Positions 28,358 through 37,209 of a stretch of 64,000 bases of DNA are shown piece after piece; the stretch's first letter is position 1; every line of letters starts with the position of its first letter. Under the pieces are notes generated by a model. It worked only from the letters and a program-made list of their open reading frames with translations. It had not been told where the DNA came from and did no database searches. This DNA is from Ignavibacteriales bacterium (GTDB lineage: Bacteria; Bacteroidota; Ignavibacteria; Ignavibacteriales; Ignavibacteriaceae), in contig JADJIA010000001.1 of NCBI GenBank assembly GCA_016707285.1, positions 979,628-1,043,627 on the forward strand, in the 5' to 3' direction. A program made the translations under genes and the position numbers.

Positions 28358-29030
28358 CCCCTTTTATTTTTTCAAAGAGTTTAATGTCTTCAGTGGTGGT
28401 GATTTTGAAGTTACTTGAGGAGCCATCGGAAATCTCCACGGGGTATCCGGCTCTCCTCATCAATGATGATTCGTCGGTTCCGTAGAATCCTTCCTCATAA
28501 GCCATATTAAATGCTTTTAACAATTCTCCATATTTGAATATCTGAGGCGTCTGCACAAGAATAACTTTGTTGCGGTCAATATATTCAATTCCATTGTCTC
28601 CAATCAGACCTATGGTATCTCTCGCTTTCACACAAACCAAAGCACTTCCCACTTCTTTTGCCTTAACTATTGCATTGTTGAGTACTTCGAGCGGAAGTAA
28701 TGCCCTTGCCGCATCATGAACAGCGGCAAGGTCATTAAATGATAATTTGGCGGCATTAAGAGCGGCAAAAACTGAATCCTGCCTCTCTTTTCCTCCTTGA
28801 ACAACTGACGATATCTTTGTGTATCCATATCTTTCCCGGATATCTTCAATGTATTCAAAGCCGGTGCCCGAGGTTGCAATAATTATTTCATCGATCATCT
28901 CCGATCTTTGAAACACATCAAGGGTGTATGCTATAAGTTCCTTGCCGTTAAATTTCAGGAATTGTTTGGGAATCTCTCCCCCAATTCTTGAACCCGAACC
29001 TGCAGCAGGAATTATAGCAACTACTCTCAT
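28326..29030 (-). CDS. ispD: 2-C-methyl-D-erythritol 4-phosphate cytidylyltransferase
   Basis: Third step of the MEP isoprenoid pathway: CTP + methylerythritol phosphate to CDP-methylerythritol. The 234 residues begin with the nucleotide-binding motif VVAIIPAAGSGSRIGGEIPKQF; VQGGKERQDSV, VHDAARALLP and the C-terminal GTDESSLMRRAGYPVEI fit IspD. It overlaps the upstream queA by 4 nt (ATGA). No ispF follows; the frame runs into the convergent kinase gene. TarI-type cytidylyltransferases are a less likely alternative. Confidence 0.92.
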   Translation of the reverse strand: MRVVAIIPAAGSGSRIGGEIPKQFLKFNGKELIAYTLDVFQRSEMIDEIIIATSGTGFEYIEDIRERYGYTKISSVVQGGKERQDSVFAALNAAKLSFNDLAAVHDAARALLPLEVLNNAIVKAKEVGSALVCVKARDTIGLIGDNGIEYIDRNKVILVQTPQIFKYGELLKAFNMAYEEGFYGTDESSLMRRAGYPVEISDGSSSNFKITTTEDIKLFEKIKGVSLSSEYLEE

Positions 29031-30061
29031 AAGATCATCATTGCATCGCCGTAACTGAGAAATTTGTAGTTTTCCTTAACAGCAGTTTTATATGCCTTCA
29101 TAATAAGTTCTGTCTCGGCAAATGCTGATACCATCATTATCAAAGTAGATTGTGGCATGTGAAAATTGGTGATCATGCCTTTAACGATTCTGAAACCATA
29201 AGAAGGGTAGATAAATTTATCTGTCCACCCTTTTTGTTGACGAATGAAACCTTCAGCAGTAACACTCGACTCGAGTGCTCTTACAGTACTGGTTCCAACC
29301 GCAACAAGTCTTCCTCCTGCCAAAAGTGCTTTATTTATCTGCTCGGCAGCTGTGGAAGTTATCTCGTAATACTCGGAATCCATTCTGTGTTTGGTAAGGT
29401 CTTCAACCTCAACCTGTCTGAATGTTCCAAGACCGATGTGCAAAATAACAGGAACAACAATTACACCTTTTTTCTTCAGTTCATCTATAAGTTCCGGGGT
29501 GAAATGAAGGCCGGCAGTCGGAGCTGCAACAGATCCATCAACACGGGCGTAAACAGTCTGGTAATATTCTTTGTCCTGAGGTTCGGCATTTCTTTTTATG
29601 TAAGGTGGAAGAGGTGTAACACCAATATTCTCAACAGCTTTGTAGATATTGCCAACCTGATTGAATTTAACTGTTCTTCCTCGCGAAGTAGTGTTGTCTA
29701 TTACTTCACACCAAAGATCATCAGAAAAGTAGATTTTGTTACCAATTCTTACTTTTCTTGCAGGATCCACGATCACATCCCATATGGCTTCTTTTGAATT
29801 GAGTTCTCTTAAAAGAAAAACTTCAATCTTTGCCTGGGTTTTCTCTTTGTTGCCGAAGAGCCTTGCCTGGAACACTTTAGATTCATTAAGGACAAGAACA
29901 TCACCTTTATTCAGGATCGATGTAATGTCTTTAAACTGTTTGTGTTCAGTGGCTTTTGTTTCCCTGTTCACCACCATAAGCCGCGCTTCGTCTCTCTTTT
30001 GGTAGGGGTATTTTGCCACCTGCCCTTTAGGGAGATTGTAATTGAAATCAGATAATTTCAT
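29027..30061 (-). CDS. queA: S-adenosylmethionine:tRNA ribosyltransferase-isomerase
   Basis: Transfers the ribosyl part of SAM to preQ1-tRNA to make epoxyqueuosine at the wobble position. The 344 residues show the family motifs DFNYNLPKGQVAKYP at the N-terminus, GSVAAPTAGLHFTPELI, HIGLGTFRQVEVEDLTKH, TSTVRALESS, and NFHMPQSTLIMMVSAF. It starts with ATG and is coupled to ispD through an ATGA overlap. Confidence 0.96.
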   Translation of the reverse strand: MKLSDFNYNLPKGQVAKYPYQKRDEARLMVVNRETKATEHKQFKDITSILNKGDVLVLNESKVFQARLFGNKEKTQAKIEVFLLRELNSKEAIWDVIVDPARKVRIGNKIYFSDDLWCEVIDNTTSRGRTVKFNQVGNIYKAVENIGVTPLPPYIKRNAEPQDKEYYQTVYARVDGSVAAPTAGLHFTPELIDELKKKGVIVVPVILHIGLGTFRQVEVEDLTKHRMDSEYYEITSTAAEQINKALLAGGRLVAVGTSTVRALESSVTAEGFIRQQKGWTDKFIYPSYGFRIVKGMITNFHMPQSTLIMMVSAFAETELIMKAYKTAVKENYKFLSYGDAMMIL

Positions 30062-30174
30062 CTAATATTTTCCTCGTGTCCTTTGTTTCCAAAGTATTAA
30101 TGACCTGCAGCAACTTCAACAGCCGCCGCAGGCCTAATACTCGAATTTTATCGTTTATTTATTCGATCCGGGTT

Positions 30175-32946
30175 CTATTTGTTTTTTTTCTTCTCTTTTT
30201 TCTTTGCATCTTTTGCGAGTTTCTCACGAAGAACTGCCTGGGCAGCTGCGAGTCTTGCAATCGGCACTCTGAATGGAGAGCAGCTAACATAATTTAATCC
30301 GGTTCTATAGCAGAATTCAACTGAAGCAGGTTCGCCACCATGCTCACCGCAAATACCAACTTTAAGGTTAGGTTTTACGCTTCTGCCTCTTTCAGTACCC
30401 AACTCAACGAGTTGACCAACACCCTCTTGATCTATTGTTTCAAATGGATCAGCAGGGAGAATTTCTCTTCCTACATAATCGGGAAGGAATGTACCGGCAT
30501 CATCTCTTGAAAGACCAAAAGTTGTCTGGGTAAGGTCGTTGGTTCCAAAGCTGAAGAATTCAGCTACTTCTGCGATTTTGTGTGCGGTTAGCGCAGCTCT
30601 TGGGAGCTCAATCATTGTTCCTACAAGATAGTCAACTCTGAGACCTTTTTCAGCAAAAACATCTTCAGCCACTCTTCTTACAATGGCTTCCTGAAGTTTA
30701 AGTTCATTAACATGCCCAACAAGTGGAATCATGATCTCAGGGTGAACTTCATATCCTTCCTTCTTCACATCAACTGCAGCTTCCATAATGGCACGGGCTT
30801 GCATTTCTGTAATCTCCGGATAGGAAACGCCAAGACGGCAACCTCTGAAACCGAGCATCGGATTCATTTCGTGCATATTGGCAATTTTGTCTTTGATCTT
30901 CTTTACAGGAACACCAAATTCAGCAGCGAGTTCTTTTATTTCAGATTCTTTTGTTGGAAGGAACTCATGAAGCGGTGGATCAAGTGTTCTAACCGTTACA
31001 GGGAACCCTCTCATCGCTTTGAATATTCCGGCAAAATCTTCTCTCTGAAGTGGAAGAAGTTCTGCAAGAGCTGTTTTTCTCTCTTCAACTGTGTCTGAAA
31101 GAATCATTTTTCTTACCGATTTGATCTTGTCTTCACCAAAGAACATGTGTTCTGTACGGCAAAGTCCGATACCTTCGGCACCAAACTGAATAGCTGTTTC
31201 TGCCTGATCAGGCTGATCGGCGTTGGTCCTGATTCCCATTTTCCTGAATTCATCAGACCATGTCATGATTTTGTTATAAATCTGGAACATTGGCGAATCT
31301 TCAGCTTTTCTGGTTTTATTGATCAAAACTTCAATTACTTCAGAAGGTTTTGTATCAATTTTACCAACAATTACTTCACCTGTTGTTCCGTCGATTGAGA
31401 TGTAATCACCCTCTTTAACGAGGAAGTCACTTCTGCCTTCAACTTTCATGGTGCCTGCATGATAATCGATCTGGAGTTTTCCACATCCGGCAACACAAAC
31501 TTTACCCATCTGACGGGCAACAAGAGCTGCGTGTGAAGTCATTCCACCACGAGCGGTGAGGATACCCTCAGCGGCGTTCATACCTTTGATATCTTCAGGT
31601 GATGTTTCTATTCTAACGAGTATAACAGGTTCGCCTGTTTTTGCCATTTCCTCTGCATCATGAGCTGAGAAAGCAACTTTTCCTGTAGCTGCGCCCGGAC
31701 CTGCATTTAATCCTTTTGCCATTAACTTGCCTTCGGCAATTAAAGCTCTTTTTACATCAAGATCAAAAATTGGTCTTAAAAGCTGATTGAGCTGATTGGG
31801 TTCAACACGCATTAAAGCTGTTTTTTTGTCGATAAGACCTTCTTCATACATCTCAACAGCATTTCTTACTGCAGCGAGACCGGTTCTTTTACCAACACGG
31901 CACTGAAGCATCCAAAGTTTGCCCTGCTGAATTGTGAATTCAACATCAAGCATGTCTTTGTATTCTTTTTCAAGTTTGTGGCGAATCTTGTCAAGCTGTT
32001 TATACATTTCAGGAGCTTCTTCGTTCAGTTTGCTGATTGGATGCGGTGTTCTGATACCGGCAACCACATCTTCTCCCTGAGCGTTAAAAAGATATTCACC
32101 ATAAAAAATGTTTTCACCAGTTGCAGGATCGCGTGTAAATGCAACTCCGGTTCCGGAATCGTCACCCATGTTACCAAAAACCATTGCCTGAACATTAACC
32201 GCTGTTCCCCACGCTGCGGGGATGTTGTTAAGTTTTCTGTAAACGATGGCTCTTTCATTCATCCATGATCTGAAAACAGCGCTGATTGATCCCCATAACT
32301 GAGCTTCGGGATCATCAGGGAAATCATTCCCTGTCTGTTCTTTGATAGCTGCTTTAAATTCAGCTACAAGTTCTTTTAAGTCTTCGGCTGTGAGGTCGGT
32401 ATCAATTTCAACACCTCTGGCTTTTTTCTTGGCTTCAATGATCACTTCAAATGGATCATGATCTTTTTTGTTTTTTGGTTTAAGATCAAGCACAACATCA
32501 CCATACATCTGAACAAATCTTCTGTATGAATCGTAAACGAAACGTGGATTTTGTGTGATATTTATAAGTGCTTCTGCCGCTTTGTCGTTTAAACCAAGGT
32601 TTAAGACAGTATCCATCATTCCGGGCATCGAGGCTCTTGCGCCTGAACGGACTGACAAAAGAAGTGGATCTTTAGCATCACCAAATTTTTTACCCATCGA
32701 TTCTTCAACTTGTTTGATCGCATCTTTTACCTGCTTGGCAAGTTGTTTTGGGTAGTTTTCGCCATTATCGTAGTAATGTGTACATACTTCGGTTGTAATG
32801 GTGAATCCTGCCGGCACGGGTAACCCCATGTTTATCATCTCAGCAAGGTTTGCACCTTTTCCACCGAGCAAATTTTTCATTTTTGCGTCGCCATCGGCTT
32901 TTTTGCCTCCGAAGAAATAGACATATTTTATGTCTTTCTTAGCCAT
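30175..32946 (-). CDS. ppdK: Pyruvate, phosphate dikinase
   Basis: Reversible conversion of pyruvate + ATP + Pi to PEP + AMP + PPi, serving gluconeogenesis or PPi-linked glycolysis. The 923 residues contain an N-terminal ATP-grasp domain (LLGGKGANLAEMINMGLPVP; GTGVAFTRDPATGE), the phosphohistidine domain with GGMTSHAALVARQMGKVCVAG, and a C-terminal PEP-binding barrel (GIGLCRTEHMFF, GFRGCRLGVSYPE, SFGTNDLTQTTFGLSRDDAG). It ends in a Lys-rich tail KKKEKKKNK. It appears to be a single-gene unit 113 nt upstream of queA. Confidence 0.97.
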   Translation of the reverse strand: MAKKDIKYVYFFGGKKADGDAKMKNLLGGKGANLAEMINMGLPVPAGFTITTEVCTHYYDNGENYPKQLAKQVKDAIKQVEESMGKKFGDAKDPLLLSVRSGARASMPGMMDTVLNLGLNDKAAEALINITQNPRFVYDSYRRFVQMYGDVVLDLKPKNKKDHDPFEVIIEAKKKARGVEIDTDLTAEDLKELVAEFKAAIKEQTGNDFPDDPEAQLWGSISAVFRSWMNERAIVYRKLNNIPAAWGTAVNVQAMVFGNMGDDSGTGVAFTRDPATGENIFYGEYLFNAQGEDVVAGIRTPHPISKLNEEAPEMYKQLDKIRHKLEKEYKDMLDVEFTIQQGKLWMLQCRVGKRTGLAAVRNAVEMYEEGLIDKKTALMRVEPNQLNQLLRPIFDLDVKRALIAEGKLMAKGLNAGPGAATGKVAFSAHDAEEMAKTGEPVILVRIETSPEDIKGMNAAEGILTARGGMTSHAALVARQMGKVCVAGCGKLQIDYHAGTMKVEGRSDFLVKEGDYISIDGTTGEVIVGKIDTKPSEVIEVLINKTRKAEDSPMFQIYNKIMTWSDEFRKMGIRTNADQPDQAETAIQFGAEGIGLCRTEHMFFGEDKIKSVRKMILSDTVEERKTALAELLPLQREDFAGIFKAMRGFPVTVRTLDPPLHEFLPTKESEIKELAAEFGVPVKKIKDKIANMHEMNPMLGFRGCRLGVSYPEITEMQARAIMEAAVDVKKEGYEVHPEIMIPLVGHVNELKLQEAIVRRVAEDVFAEKGLRVDYLVGTMIELPRAALTAHKIAEVAEFFSFGTNDLTQTTFGLSRDDAGTFLPDYVGREILPADPFETIDQEGVGQLVELGTERGRSVKPNLKVGICGEHGGEPASVEFCYRTGLNYVSCSPFRVPIARLAAAQAVLREKLAKDAKKKEKKKNK

Positions 32947-32964
32947 ATTTCTCTTCCTCCTGTT

Positions 32965-34038
32965 TTAGGATGTTTTTTGTTTTGTCGCTTTTATCTTATT
33001 CAGAATAAACTGTTCAAATTCTTGCTCTTCATCAAGTCTCAAGCGAATTTTTAAATAATAAATGTCGATATCATCAAGCTCGCGTGAAAATTTTACAAAC
33101 TTGACTGCATCTTTTTGTGTTGTGATCACCGAATATGCATTAGTGGAATAAAAGAGTTTCCTCACTTTTTCCACCTCTTTTTCGGTGTATGCCTTATGAT
33201 CGATAAAGATCATACGGTTACTCGTATCAATGTGCAACTGTTCAAGTGCACTTACAAATGAATGTGGATTTGCAATTCCACTGACACACAAACTCTTTTG
33301 CCCTGTAAATTCTTTTGCGCTGTATGTTTTGTCAGTTTTAATATCAACAAAATAGAGCGGTTCATAATATGCGTGAAATATTTTTTTACCCGACATATAC
33401 CTCAGGAGGTTCTGCGGAATCTCTTTTTTTTCTGTGAACTTCCTGTTGATTATCACAGCATCAGCCCTTTGAGCCCTCGAAAAAGGTTCTCTAAGATTTC
33501 CTGTTGGGAAAAGTGACCTTCGTAATGGATTTTCGTCAACCAAAAACCGTTGAGCAACAATTAACAGATTTGCATCCCTCTCGATCCATCTGTGTTGAAA
33601 AGCATCATCGAGTATAATTGAACCCACATCCGTGGTCTCAATCAGTCTGGTTGCTGCCTCCACTCTATTTTCACCCACTGCCGCCGGCACCCGGCACTCA
33701 ACTGCCGTCTGAAATATCTCATCCCCACTCTCCTCTGCAGTTCTTATCACCCCTGATCTGTCTGCGACGAGAATAACACCTTTTGTTTCCCTTCCATAAC
33801 CTCTACTTACAACCCCGGGATCAAGTTTATGTTTTTTAAACAATTCCGCTAAAAAAATAACCAATGGCGTTTTCCCCGATCCCCCAACAGTCAGATTCCC
33901 CACTGAAACCACCGGTCGCTTAACCCCGGTTGACTTAAATATCCCCAGATCGAAGAGCATATTCCGAAACCATACCACTATTCCATAAAGTGGTACAATT
34001 GGTAACATCAAAACTCTTACGATATCTAATAATTTCAT
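32965..34038 (-). CDS. lpxK: Tetraacyldisaccharide 4'-kinase
   Basis: Phosphorylates the lipid A precursor at the inner membrane. The 357 residues have an N-terminal amphipathic/membrane helix (VLMLPIVPLYGIVVW), Walker A VGGSGKTPLVIFLAELF (51-67), the second LpxK signature LDDAFQHRWIERDANLLIV, and SRGYGRETKGV. It is the last of a cluster with lpxB and an acyltransferase; 5 nt separate it from the latter. Confidence 0.95.
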   Translation of the reverse strand: MKLLDIVRVLMLPIVPLYGIVVWFRNMLFDLGIFKSTGVKRPVVSVGNLTVGGSGKTPLVIFLAELFKKHKLDPGVVSRGYGRETKGVILVADRSGVIRTAEESGDEIFQTAVECRVPAAVGENRVEAATRLIETTDVGSIILDDAFQHRWIERDANLLIVAQRFLVDENPLRRSLFPTGNLREPFSRAQRADAVIINRKFTEKKEIPQNLLRYMSGKKIFHAYYEPLYFVDIKTDKTYSAKEFTGQKSLCVSGIANPHSFVSALEQLHIDTSNRMIFIDHKAYTEKEVEKVRKLFYSTNAYSVITTQKDAVKFVKFSRELDDIDIYYLKIRLRLDEEQEFEQFILNKIKATKQKTS

Positions 34039-34043
34039 TCAAC

Positions 34044-34751
34044 TCAATAATTAATGGGAAAACCATCACCACCAACCCTGTGGTGGTTTTTTAGATACGG
34101 AGTATCTGCCAATTCCTGAACTTTCTCAAATTCTTTTTGTATTCCCGGCAACATCGCAGAGAGTTCCTCTTTATTAAGAGTTTGAGGAAGCAAAATCGGA
34201 TTTGAGAAAACCACCTTGATAAAACTGAACGGGTGAGGAATTTCAAACCTGTCCCAACTTTTTAAATGGCTTTTCCTTTTATATCCAATCCCCATTAAAA
34301 TTAACGGTACGCCCGCTTTTTTTGCTGCAACCGCCGCCCCGGCCTTCATCTGACCTGCGGGACCTCTTGGCCCGTCGGGCGTTATACAAACACTTTTCCC
34401 CGACTTTATCTCGCCAACAATTTCATTTAACGCTTCACTTCCCCCTTTTGAACTTGAACCTCTGATAACGCTGTAATCCCATTTAGTGAGAACATTCGCA
34501 AGGATATCTCCATCCTTGCTCTGACTCGTGAGTCCTGCAAAACCTTGGTTCTTAAAATAATACCACCCAAAAAGCATCTTCCCGTGCCAAAAGGCAACTA
34601 CAAACTGTTTCCCCTCTTTTTGCAGTTTCTTAACGGACTCGCCGTTAATCACCTTTTTAATCAGCGATGCACAAACAAGTGATATAAGTGGATTCAGTAT
34701 CCACAACCCGACTTTTCTTAACCTTGATTTGTTTTTATCGCTAAGTTTCAT
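34044..34751 (-). CDS. Lysophospholipid acyltransferase family protein (DUF374-type)
   Basis: Probable membrane acyltransferase of the DUF374 group. The 235 residues show an acyltransferase-like HxxxxF motif in VVAFWHGKMLFGWYYF, a conserved SQSKDGDILANVL, and TPDGPRGPAGQMKAGAAVAAKKAGVPL. It overlaps lpxB by 11 nt and sits between lpxB and lpxK, so a role in lipid A acylation is likely, perhaps taking the place of LpxL; that substrate is inferred from context. Confidence 0.85.
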   Translation of the reverse strand: MKLSDKNKSRLRKVGLWILNPLISLVCASLIKKVINGESVKKLQKEGKQFVVAFWHGKMLFGWYYFKNQGFAGLTSQSKDGDILANVLTKWDYSVIRGSSSKGGSEALNEIVGEIKSGKSVCITPDGPRGPAGQMKAGAAVAAKKAGVPLILMGIGYKRKSHLKSWDRFEIPHPFSFIKVVFSNPILLPQTLNKEELSAMLPGIQKEFEKVQELADTPYLKNHHRVGGDGFPINY

Positions 34752-35868
34752 TCAGGATAATTTTTGCAGCCGTTTCAGAGGCTTTATGTTTTCCGAGATT
34801 TGTTTTGATCCTGGCAAAACCGTCAGTCTGTTTTTTCAATAATTCCGGAGATGAAAGCAATCTTGATGCTGTTTTGTGTATATTCTCCCCCGTCACTTCA
34901 TCCTGAATCAACTCGGGCACAATGGTTTCTTCAGCAATGATATTCACCATTCCAAGGTTCCCAATCTTTATCAGTCGCTTCCCAATCTGGTAAGTGAGAT
35001 TGGAAGTTTTGTAGATCAACACTAAAGGCATATCAAGAAGGGCAGCCTCCATTGTGGAAGTACCCGATTTAACGATGCCAAATGTTGCATACTTTTTAAT
35101 CTCAAACTGATACCCCTTAATTATGGTGTAGTCAGCTCCATTGTCGATCCCCTTAAGAAGAGAGTCATCTATGGTATCAGCACACCCAACAACTATCTGA
35201 AAACCAAATTCTTTTACAAGTTTTCTTGCCCCTTCAAGTGCCGGTTTTAACAGAAGTTCCACCTCATGCTTCCTGCTTCCGGGAAGAAGTGCCAAAATCG
35301 GTTTGTTTGGATCAAGTCCCCACATTGCCCTGAATTCAATTTCGGGAAGGAATGAATAGTTCGATATTCTTTCCGCAAGGGGATTCCCAACAAACTCAAC
35401 ATTTAATCCTTTTCCCTTAAAGAACTTCTCTTCAAAAGGAAAAACCGAAAGAACAATGTCAGTTCGGGCTTTAAGTTTTTTAACCCGGTTTTGTCCCCAC
35501 GCCCAAACTTGTGGAGCGATGTAATACACCACTCTTAAACCCATTTTTTTAAATTTTTTTGCGATGTTCAGGTTAAACCCGGGATAATCGATCAATACAA
35601 CAGCATCAACCTTCTTTTCCCTTGCTTCACTCAACAGCTTTTTCTGCACTTTCAGGATATAAGGAAGATGTTTCACAACCTCTCCAAAACCCAAAAATGC
35701 CATCTGTTTTATATGAAAAAGAAGTTTAAACCCCTCCTTTTCCATTCTGTCACCACCAATTCCAAACAGTTCAACTGATGGATCAACCACCTTTAATGCC
35801 TTGACCAATGCAGAACCATGAAGATCGCCGCTTGCCTCACCGGCAATTATCAGGTACCGCTTCCCCAT
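34741..35868 (-). CDS. lpxB: Lipid-A-disaccharide synthase
   Basis: Condenses UDP-2,3-diacylglucosamine with lipid X to form the lipid A disaccharide. The 375 residues begin with LIIAGEASGDLHGSALVKAL (GEASGD, 10-15); DAVVLIDYPGFNLNIAKKFK, YYIAPQVWAWGQNRVKKLK, LPGSRKHEVELL and a KSGTSTMEAALLDMPLVLIYK sugar-nucleotide motif follow. The ATG directly abuts the preceding stop (TAGATG), so translation is coupled to the upstream methyltransferase-like gene. Confidence 0.96.
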   Translation of the reverse strand: MGKRYLIIAGEASGDLHGSALVKALKVVDPSVELFGIGGDRMEKEGFKLLFHIKQMAFLGFGEVVKHLPYILKVQKKLLSEAREKKVDAVVLIDYPGFNLNIAKKFKKMGLRVVYYIAPQVWAWGQNRVKKLKARTDIVLSVFPFEEKFFKGKGLNVEFVGNPLAERISNYSFLPEIEFRAMWGLDPNKPILALLPGSRKHEVELLLKPALEGARKLVKEFGFQIVVGCADTIDDSLLKGIDNGADYTIIKGYQFEIKKYATFGIVKSGTSTMEAALLDMPLVLIYKTSNLTYQIGKRLIKIGNLGMVNIIAEETIVPELIQDEVTGENIHKTASRLLSSPELLKKQTDGFARIKTNLGKHKASETAAKIILNET

Positions 35869-36495
35869 CTACAAAGATACCGGCGGGAGCCAGATTGATC
35901 TGGCAATCAGAAGAATTATCACAATAATTATGGCTTGAAGTGATCTCATTTCACTTTTTAAACCGGCTTTAACACTCTTTGGAGGCTGTTCCACTGATTT
36001 GTTCCTGTATGGAGTAAACCGTGGGAAAAATGCAGGTACATTGTTGCAATATTCCTGATAAGCAGTTTTATATGTTTTCGCGAGGTATTTTTCCTCCTCG
36101 GAAACAATCATCATATATTGAAAAACAAACCAGATAAATGCAATGATGTGTAACCACGGAAAAAGTGCCATCGACATCACGCCAATCCCCACATATATCA
36201 ATATATTCCCGACATATAATGGATTTCTTACATAGGCAAAAGGTCCACTTATTACAAGGAATGCACCACCCACAGTTCCGGTTGTTCTTGTTTCACTACC
36301 CGCCCAGCTCACACCCCCAAATCGGAATGCTTCTCCTGCCAAAACAAGAACAAGTCCGATAAGGAAACTTTGCCAGGTCATCACCGAAAAAACAAGCATC
36401 AGAAGCACAAACGGTATCGGTGTATAACTTCTTAAACTAAATATTTTTGCAGCCAGTTTATTTTCAGGTTCTGCTGCTTTCTTTTTAATATCCAT
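35869..36495 (-). CDS. Isoprenylcysteine carboxyl methyltransferase-like membrane protein
   Basis: A 208-residue polytopic membrane protein with the ICMT/PEMT fold signature SGPFAYVRNPLYVGNILIY followed by VSEEEKYLAKTYKTAYQEYC, which form the SAM and substrate-binding ends. Bacterial members methylate diverse lipids or isoprenoid groups; the substrate here is unknown. It directly abuts lpxB, suggesting an envelope-lipid role, but that is inference. ATG start; Lys-rich N-terminus. Confidence 0.75.
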   Translation of the reverse strand: MDIKKKAAEPENKLAAKIFSLRSYTPIPFVLLMLVFSVMTWQSFLIGLVLVLAGEAFRFGGVSWAGSETRTTGTVGGAFLVISGPFAYVRNPLYVGNILIYVGIGVMSMALFPWLHIIAFIWFVFQYMMIVSEEEKYLAKTYKTAYQEYCNNVPAFFPRFTPYRNKSVEQPPKSVKAGLKSEMRSLQAIIIVIILLIARSIWLPPVSL

Positions 36496-36504
36496 TTATT
36501 CCAA

Positions 36505-37209
36505 CTATCCTTGCATATAAAGTTTGCGTCTGTTTAATTCTGCCTGGTGCCGTTTTTTTAACCGTTTTTTACCGAGCAGGTCTGTCATTCTTGCCTTAAC
36601 ATCACTAAAATCCTTAAACGGGTAGTACGAAACCCGGTTTTTTTCACAGTACTTAAGCAACGAATCTTTGGCAAATATATAATCACAGTGGAGTGCCGCA
36701 CATATATCCGAATTGCCATTCCCGATATAAACTGAAAACTCGTCATCTCCGCTTAACGAAACCACGAGATTCCTTTTACAGTTAGCACATTTGTCACAAT
36801 TTTCATCCGTAAAAGGGAACACTGTTTTTGGTCCATTATCCGTAAAAAGCAGATCATTTGAAAAGAATCCGGCTTTGATCCCCTCTCTCTCGAATATCGA
36901 ATCGATATAAAATTTAAACCCGTCACTAATCACATAAAACTCAATTTTATTCTCCTCGAGAAAAGAGATAAATTCATGGAAATGACCATCAATTTCGAAA
37001 CCCGAAGCATACTCTTTTATTTTCTCCTCATCAGGATCAACCAAAGTTTTTAAGAGTTCGATCCATGTTTGGGTGGCATTATATATTCCATCTCTGAACC
37101 CGTTAATAATCTCGTATGCCCGCTCCTCGTCCCCAAATTCAAGAAATATTGAGGCGCCAACATCTTTTTTTGTTATTGTGCCGTCAAAATCGATAAACAC
37201 TTTGATCAC
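36505..37209 (-). CDS. HAD-superfamily phosphatase (MtnX/phosphoserine phosphatase-like)
   Basis: A 234-residue cytosolic hydrolase. Catalytic motif I is FIDFDGTITKKD with nucleophile Asp7 and acid Asp9; motif II is around YVISDGFKFY; motif IV is VYIGNGNSDICAA. A CDKCANC cluster in the cap-side region may bind metal. The closest recognisable relatives are MtnX-type and SerB-like phosphatases; the methionine salvage neighbours that would support MtnX are absent. It begins with GTG overlapping the preceding stop by 4 nt (GTGA). Confidence 0.7.
   Translation of the reverse strand: MIKVFIDFDGTITKKDVGASIFLEFGDEERAYEIINGFRDGIYNATQTWIELLKTLVDPDEEKIKEYASGFEIDGHFHEFISFLEENKIEFYVISDGFKFYIDSIFEREGIKAGFFSNDLLFTDNGPKTVFPFTDENCDKCANCKRNLVVSLSGDDEFSVYIGNGNSDICAALHCDYIFAKDSLLKYCEKNRVSYYPFKDFSDVKARMTDLLGKKRLKKRHQAELNRRKLYMQG

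Noticed and set aside
36505..37209. Naming the HAD phosphatase mtnX
   Set aside because: Motifs fit the wider MtnX/SerB group but no methionine-salvage gene is adjacent, so the exact substrate cannot be named.
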